Source: an uncultured Propionibacteriaceae bacterium
Lineage (GTDB): Bacteria; Actinomycetota; Actinomycetes; Propionibacteriales; Propionibacteriaceae
Direction: 5' to 3'
DNA length: 17,144 bases
NCBI GenBank assembly: GCA_938012815.1
Contig: CALLVV010000052.1
Coordinates: forward strand, 1 to 17,144
Shown: one piece after another, positions 13,354 through 17,144 of the stretch
How positions within the stretch are numbered: the stretch's first letter is position 1
Layout: each line of letters opens with the position of its first letter
Position numbers and translations under genes: made by a program
The notes under the pieces: model-generated
Told to the model about the DNA's origin: nothing
The model's database searches: none
What the model saw: the letters and a program-made list of their open reading frames with translations, nothing else

Positions 13354-15087
13354 TTAGCGTTTCTCGTTTCGAGGGGCCGCGGCCCTCACCAAACCGCTCG
13401 CCCGCCTTGCCCGGGTCCCTATGGCCTTCCGCAGCGCCTCGGGAGAGCCGTACAGCCGAACCCCAGACTCGGCGCGAGTGACGGCCGTGTACAGCAGCTC
13501 TCGGGTCAGCAGCGGTGAACCCGGAGGGGGCAGGATCACGCTGACCCGCTCGAACTGGCTGCCCTGTGACTTGTGAATGGTCATGGCGTGCAGTTCCTGT
13601 GCTGCTTCCAGCAGCAGTGGGTTCAGCAGTTCCGCGTGCCCGCCCCGGTCCACGGCGGCCAGCAGCCGTCCATCGCTCTCGACGATCACCGCTACATCGC
13701 CGTTGCTGACCAGATCGGAGTTGCGGTTGACGATCAACGGCTGCCCCGGGTACTGGCCGACCTCAGGTGCGTAGCCGGGCAGCGTCGTGGCCAGGTGCCT
13801 GCGCACCGCCTGCTGCCAATGCCCGGTACCGAAGGGGCCTTCCCGGTGTGCGCACAGCAACCGGTGCCGTTCCAGGGCCCGCACGGCCCGATCGCCATCA
13901 CCTGCCAGCGCGGCGACCAGGGCATTGCGGGCGGTGGCCACGACGTCGGAGGCCAGCGCAGGCAGGCCGGTGAGCGGCTCGGTGCCGGTGTACGCGGTGA
14001 GCGTGCACGTTTCCGATCGTTCCAGCAGCGCCAGGCAGCCGTCCGCGTCGCCGTCGCGGATGGCGTCGGCCAGCCGGGCCACGTCGTCGAGGTTGCGGTG
14101 GCTGCCGCCGAGCCGCACCACGGCGGGACCGCCCGGGGATGTGACCAGGTCTGGGGCGGCGGAGATGTCGGCTAGCACTGCCCCCGCCTCCACGGAGGCC
14201 AGCTGGTTCGGATCGCCGATCAGAACTAGCCGGGTGGAGTCGGCCACTGCCTCCAGCAACCATGACATCAGCGTGATCGACACCATCGACGTCTCGTCCA
14301 CGATCACCACGTCGAAGGGCAGTGGGTTCAGAGCGTCGTGGGTGCGTTCCGCACGGTCCGGCATCACACCGATGGTCCGGTGCAGCGTGCCCGCGGTCAG
14401 AGCGACCCGTTCCGGGTGCCGCAACCTGTCGCGCACCGCGGTCTCCAGGCGGGTAGCGGCCTTCCCGGTGGGGGCGGTCAGGGCGACGGTGATCGGTCCC
14501 CGGGCGGTCAGCGCGTCGATGATCCGGGAGACCACCGTCGTCTTGCCGGACCCGGGACCGCCCGTTATGACACTGGTGCGGGCCCGGGTGGCTGCCCGAA
14601 CCGCGGCGTCCTGGGTGGGGTCGGGAACCATGCCGGGCCCGGGGGCGGGAGGTTCGGGGGAGGGCAGATCCGGCAGCATGCTGCGATGCCTGAGGCCGGC
14701 GGCTAGGTTTTGTTCCTCCGTGAAGAACCGGTCCAGGTACAGCAGACCATTGACTAGGCGGAACGGCCGCGGCCCTGTCTCCGGGCCCGCCACCGCCGGC
14801 GAGGCCGCCACCGCCGCGACCCATGCCCGTGGCTCCGGCCAGGGCAGCTCGACGGGTTCCGCCACCGATCCGTCGTCGGCTTCGCCAGGAACGATCAGCT
14901 CGGGCGCGCAGGCCAGGTCCAGGCACACCGAACCCAGGCGCAGCTCCCGCACCGTCAGGGCGAGGGCCAGCAGCACCCGGTCGTCACTCTCCCCGCAGTA
15001 CGCGGCCATCCGGCGGGCCAGGTGAAAATCGGCCACGTGAATCATCCCGGCCTCGGCGAAGGTCTTCAGCAGTCCCGTGGCTGCCAC
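13354..15087 (-). CDS. recD: RecBCD subunit RecD (exodeoxyribonuclease V alpha)
   Basis: RecD is the 5'-3' SF1B helicase of the RecBCD nuclease that processes double-strand breaks. With the chosen start it is 577 residues (E. coli 608). Motifs: Walker A GGPGSGKT (176-183), LTAPTGKAATRL (motif Ia), VVIVDETSMV (Walker B, 260-269), GDPNQLASVEAG (292-303), MTIHKSQGSQFE (502-513) and LLYTAVTRAES (531-541). The N-terminal about 150 residues form the usual poorly conserved domain. GTG 15087 is favoured because GGAGG stands five bases ahead; an upstream GTG at 15108 overlaps the recB stop (GTGA) and is the main alternative. The earlier in-frame GTG at 15165 lies inside recB. RecD is intact although its partner RecB is truncated, and no recC is present in the window. 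Confidence 0.94.
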   Translation of the reverse strand: MAATGLLKTFAEAGMIHVADFHLARRMAAYCGESDDRVLLALALTVRELRLGSVCLDLACAPELIVPGEADDGSVAEPVELPWPEPRAWVAAVAASPAVAGPETGPRPFRLVNGLLYLDRFFTEEQNLAAGLRHRSMLPDLPSPEPPAPGPGMVPDPTQDAAVRAATRARTSVITGGPGSGKTTVVSRIIDALTARGPITVALTAPTGKAATRLETAVRDRLRHPERVALTAGTLHRTIGVMPDRAERTHDALNPLPFDVVIVDETSMVSITLMSWLLEAVADSTRLVLIGDPNQLASVEAGAVLADISAAPDLVTSPGGPAVVRLGGSHRNLDDVARLADAIRDGDADGCLALLERSETCTLTAYTGTEPLTGLPALASDVVATARNALVAALAGDGDRAVRALERHRLLCAHREGPFGTGHWQQAVRRHLATTLPGYAPEVGQYPGQPLIVNRNSDLVSNGDVAVIVESDGRLLAAVDRGGHAELLNPLLLEAAQELHAMTIHKSQGSQFERVSVILPPPGSPLLTRELLYTAVTRAESGVRLYGSPEALRKAIGTRARRASGLVRAAAPRNEKR

Positions 15088-15092
15088 GGGAA

Positions 15093-15097
15093 CCTCC
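15093..15097 (-). promoter_or_regulatory. Ribosome-binding site deciding the recD start
   Basis: GGAGG on the minus strand is followed by TTCCC and GTG at 15087. It lies between the recB stop (15107-15105) and recD, supporting a 17-base gap and not a GTGA overlap. Confidence 0.6.
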
Positions 15098-15104
15098 GGC
15101 CCTC

Positions 15105-16913
15105 TCACCGCCCACCTCCCAGCAGATCGGAGACCTCCACCACCAGCTCGGCCGGCGGGAACCACTTGAAAACCCCGCAGCGGCCACCTGCTACCACCGG
15201 GGTCCCGGGCCCGGCCATGCCCCGCACGAACAGGTAACCCACCCCGCCCAAGTGCCTTCCGGGCGAGTAATCAGGAAGCCGCCAAGCCAGGAAACGGTGC
15301 AGGGCGGCGCAGTACAGCAGCGCCTGCAACGGGTAGTGGGCCTGCATCATCGCCTCCGCCATCGCGGACGGGTGGTAGTGCTCGACGGACAGCTCCTGCT
15401 CCGGCGGGACGGGGAGCCGGTTCGTCTTGTAGTCCACCACCACGAAACTTCCCCGGGGCAGTCTCAGTACCACGTCGATCGAACCGGTCAGGAAGCCCTT
15501 CAGCGACGCGCGGGCGGCGTCGGTGGTGAGCAGCCGGGCCGGGTAGGGGGCGAGCGGATCGGAGGCGGGCAGGTGCCTGGACATTGCCTCCGCCAGGTCC
15601 GCGACCACATGGGCCGGGCCGCGATTCCCCAGGGGCAGGTCGAAGTCCAGTTCTGCCAGTCGCTCGGCGACGGGCAGGTCGGCCAGGGCGCCGTCCCACA
15701 ACCCGCCCAGCGGGGTTGTGACCACCAGGCGGAGGGCGTCGGCGAGCCGCTGCGCCTGTTCCCGGCCCAGCCCGGAGGCAGGGGCCCTCGCGGCCGCCAC
15801 CTGCTGCACGTGCTCCGGGTCGGTCCAATCCGCCCCTTCAAGGATTTCGTGAACGAGGGTCCCGAAACGCGCTCCGGTGGGCAGATCGTTCATGGGGGAG
15901 GGCGTGGCGGGGCCGTCGGCTTCCCCGGGGGGCAGGTCGAGTTCCTCCGGCTCGTCCGGCGCGTTCTCGTGGAGGTTCGCGGTCAGCCCGGAATAGGAGG
16001 TGCGGCGCCAGTCCTGGTCGATGTCGCGGGTGAAACGGGCGAGCCGGAGCTCCCCGGACCCCGGCCCGGGGGCGGGGTTCGGCAGGCCGGACCCCCAGGG
16101 GGGGGCGGTGACCGGGGACAGGTGCACCAGGTCCGGGTCGAAACCGAAGGCGGGGGGCAGCTTGGGATATTCGGGGCGAAGCCGCGGGACCGAGCGGTCG
16201 CGGCACAGCAGCGCCGTCAACGGCCCCGAGGACGCCCTGCGGTCCATCACGTGCCAGGCGATCGCCAGGTGTTTGGCGCGGGTGAGGCCAACGTAGAGCA
16301 GGCGGAGTTCCTCGTCGCGCGCCTGCTGCCGGGCGATGGTGGACAGCTCGTCGCGATTGCCGGGGCGGGCGCCGACGTGCAGCACCCTGCGGCCGGCCGC
16401 GTTCAGATAGGGGAAGGCGCCTCGCAGGTTCACCTCCGTGACGCTCACCTGCGGCAGCAGCACGATCGGGAACTCCAGGCCCTTCGCCGAATGCATGGTG
16501 CACACCCGCACCGCCGCCTCGTCGGAGGCCAGGCGGGTGGATGGTTCATCGCCCGGGGTGGTGGCCCGGGCGACCAGCCAGGCGTGAAGCCCGTCGAGGT
16601 CGGTGGCGTCCGACCCGAGCAGCAGCTCACCGACCCGGGTCAGGTCCGCCAGGTGGCGTTCCCCGTCCCCGAGCCGGGCCAGGTGGGGACCGAGACCCGC
16701 CAGCAGCTCGCCGACCAGCGAGGCCACCCCACCGGCCGCGAAGCACCGGGCCAGCTCGTGGACCCGTTGCGACGCGGGGGTTTCGTCGCGTCCGGCCAGC
16801 AGGTCGGTGGCGGGCAGGCCGTCGCCCTGTTCCTTCCCCAGCCGGGAGACCCGTCGTCGACCTACACGATCTGGGTCTCGCAGGAAGAGGGGCTCACCCC
16901 CCGGCAGTCCCAC
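15105..16913 (-). CDS. recB: RecB (exodeoxyribonuclease V beta), N-terminal half missing
   Basis: The frame encodes the C-terminal half of RecB, about 580 residues of an expected 1050-1150. Present: GDGERHLADLTRVGELL (linker region), CTMHSAKGLEFPIVLLP and LLYVGLTRAKHLAIAW (late helicase motifs V and VI), and a complete-looking PD-(D/E)XK nuclease: His355 in GTLVHEILEG, Asp480 in GSIDVVLR, Asp494 and Lys496 in VVVDYKTN, and Gln530/Tyr534 in YPLQALLYCAA (numbered from 16913). Missing: Walker A, DEXX and the other N-terminal motifs, so it cannot work as an ATP-driven helicase. RecB-like sequence ends near 16850; the 21 residues back to the GTG at 16913 are not RecB-like and lie antisense to another coding stretch. 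No ribosome site is seen at 16913. recD follows directly. It is either a pseudogene after rearrangement or an assembly artefact. Confidence 0.85.
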   Translation of the reverse strand: MGLPGGEPLFLRDPDRVGRRRVSRLGKEQGDGLPATDLLAGRDETPASQRVHELARCFAAGGVASLVGELLAGLGPHLARLGDGERHLADLTRVGELLLGSDATDLDGLHAWLVARATTPGDEPSTRLASDEAAVRVCTMHSAKGLEFPIVLLPQVSVTEVNLRGAFPYLNAAGRRVLHVGARPGNRDELSTIARQQARDEELRLLYVGLTRAKHLAIAWHVMDRRASSGPLTALLCRDRSVPRLRPEYPKLPPAFGFDPDLVHLSPVTAPPWGSGLPNPAPGPGSGELRLARFTRDIDQDWRRTSYSGLTANLHENAPDEPEELDLPPGEADGPATPSPMNDLPTGARFGTLVHEILEGADWTDPEHVQQVAAARAPASGLGREQAQRLADALRLVVTTPLGGLWDGALADLPVAERLAELDFDLPLGNRGPAHVVADLAEAMSRHLPASDPLAPYPARLLTTDAARASLKGFLTGSIDVVLRLPRGSFVVVDYKTNRLPVPPEQELSVEHYHPSAMAEAMMQAHYPLQALLYCAALHRFLAWRLPDYSPGRHLGGVGYLFVRGMAGPGTPVVAGGRCGVFKWFPPAELVVEVSDLLGGGR

Positions 16914-17012
16914 AGCAACGTCACGGTAACCGTCGACCCCGGCACCGGGCGGGCGACGGTCCCCTCCACGCCCGGTCGCGGGCCGACCGCTCGGACGGGC
17001 AAGTACCTATGA
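16855..17012 (+). other. 3' end of an unidentified beta-rich protein, joined to recB
   Basis: From about 16855 the plus strand reads like a genuine protein end: SSTYTIWVSQEEGLTPRQSH, then SNVTVTVDPGTGRATVPST and a Gly/Pro/Arg-rich tail ending GKYL before TGA. The alternating hydrophobic pattern (TYTIWV, NVTVTV) resembles the last strands of a fibronectin type III or other Ig-like repeat, and third codon positions are almost all G or C. Upstream in the same frame the sequence is only the antisense of recB, so the body of this protein is absent. I cannot name the protein. Confidence 0.4.
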
Positions 17013-17134
17013 CACCCGTACCAGCCTCTGAGTATGTGCCCGTTCCCACATCACAAGACACACTGAGATCGGGCCTTTGGTCGCAGATGACCCGCAGGTG
17101 GGGGCACAATCGGACCCGTACGGCACCGGAATGA
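17009..17134 (+). CDS. Possible 41-residue ORF with ATGA overlaps at both ends
   Basis: The ATG at 17009 overlaps the TGA of the preceding frame, and the ORF's own TGA overlaps an ATG at 17131. The product (MTPVPASEYVPVPTSQDTLR...) matches nothing I know. Only about half of its codons end in G or C, far lower than the neighbours, and no ribosome-binding site is seen. It may instead be intergenic sequence between the truncated protein and a gene starting at 17131; the two chained ATGA overlaps are its only support. Confidence 0.2.
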   Translation: MTPVPASEYVPVPTSQDTLRSGLWSQMTRRWGHNRTRTAPE

Positions 17135-17144
17135 GCCGGCGCCC
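17131..17144 (+). CDS. Possible start of a gene running off the right edge
   Basis: ATG AGC CGG CGC at the window end returns to high-GC codons. CACAAT at 17105-17110 might be a -10 element, but no -35 or ribosome site supports it. Only four codons are visible, so the product cannot be judged. Confidence 0.15.

Noticed and set aside
12125..13357. 410-codon plus-strand ORF opposite the aminotransferase
   Set aside because: It mirrors an intact PLP enzyme with lysine and arginine active-site residues; no protein family is recognisable on the plus strand.
13787..15025. 412-codon plus-strand ORF opposite recD
   Set aside because: Ser/Arg/Ala-rich composition typical of the mirror of a high-GC gene; the opposite strand carries all RecD helicase motifs.
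14823..17012. 729-codon plus-strand ORF opposite recB and recD
   Set aside because: Most of it is the antisense of clearly recognisable RecB and RecD frames, is Gly/Arg/Gln-rich and has no domain pattern. Only its last about 50 codons look like real protein and are reported separately.
1..17144. Defence island, prophage, CRISPR array, transposon or biosynthetic cluster
   Set aside because: No Cas, restriction, transposase, integrase, toxin-antitoxin or synthase genes and no arrays or target duplications were seen; the genes are mostly core housekeeping functions. RecBD here is the general repair enzyme.

Overview
The window is high-GC DNA from an actinobacterium. Evidence: almost every codon ends in G or C; GTG and TTG starts are common; a primary sigma factor with a Lys/Arg/Ala/Thr-rich N-terminal extension lies head-to-head with a SigB-type sigma; one promoter matches the actinobacterial SigH/SigE (SigmaR) class; and two genes look leaderless. 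The Propionibacteriaceae are a plausible home, but that is an impression and not a demonstrated placement. No tRNA, rRNA, CRISPR array or insertion sequence was seen. No stretch over 300 bases lacks a gene; the longest gaps are 1488-1697 and 9457-9711.

Left part (1-8507): the 3' end of ilvD (dihydroxy-acid dehydratase) converges on, and overlaps, a small DedA/VTT-like membrane protein gene. Divergent from the latter is a rightward series: a YbjN/type III chaperone-fold protein, a pyridoxamine-oxidase-like split-barrel protein, a tandem universal stress protein, the large DEAH RNA helicase HrpA (its GTG overlaps the usp stop codon) and a TesB-type acyl-CoA thioesterase. Two of these genes (split barrel and thioesterase) appear to have their own promoters placed so that the transcript begins at the start codon.

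Middle (8487-12112): a perfect 12-bp hairpin separates tesB from the convergent sigB. sigB and the primary sigma gene sigA diverge from a 255-bp region that carries a GGAAC-N18-GTT promoter for sigB, and for sigA a candidate housekeeping promoter followed by an 8-bp perfect inverted repeat. An uncharacterised five-helix membrane protein follows sigA.

Right part (12122-17144), mainly minus strand: recB (truncated), recD and a class I aminotransferase. RecB keeps its nuclease domain and last helicase motifs but lacks its N-terminal ATPase half. Near base 16850 the sequence switches to what looks like the plus-strand 3' end of an unrelated beta-rich protein, followed by a 41-codon ORF and a further possible start, linked by two ATGA overlaps. 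This junction is the most unusual point of the window. It is either a genuine rearrangement that disables RecBCD or an assembly chimera near a contig end. I did not find a clearly new multi-gene system; the best leads are this junction, the control region between the sigma genes, and the stress-protein/HrpA cluster.
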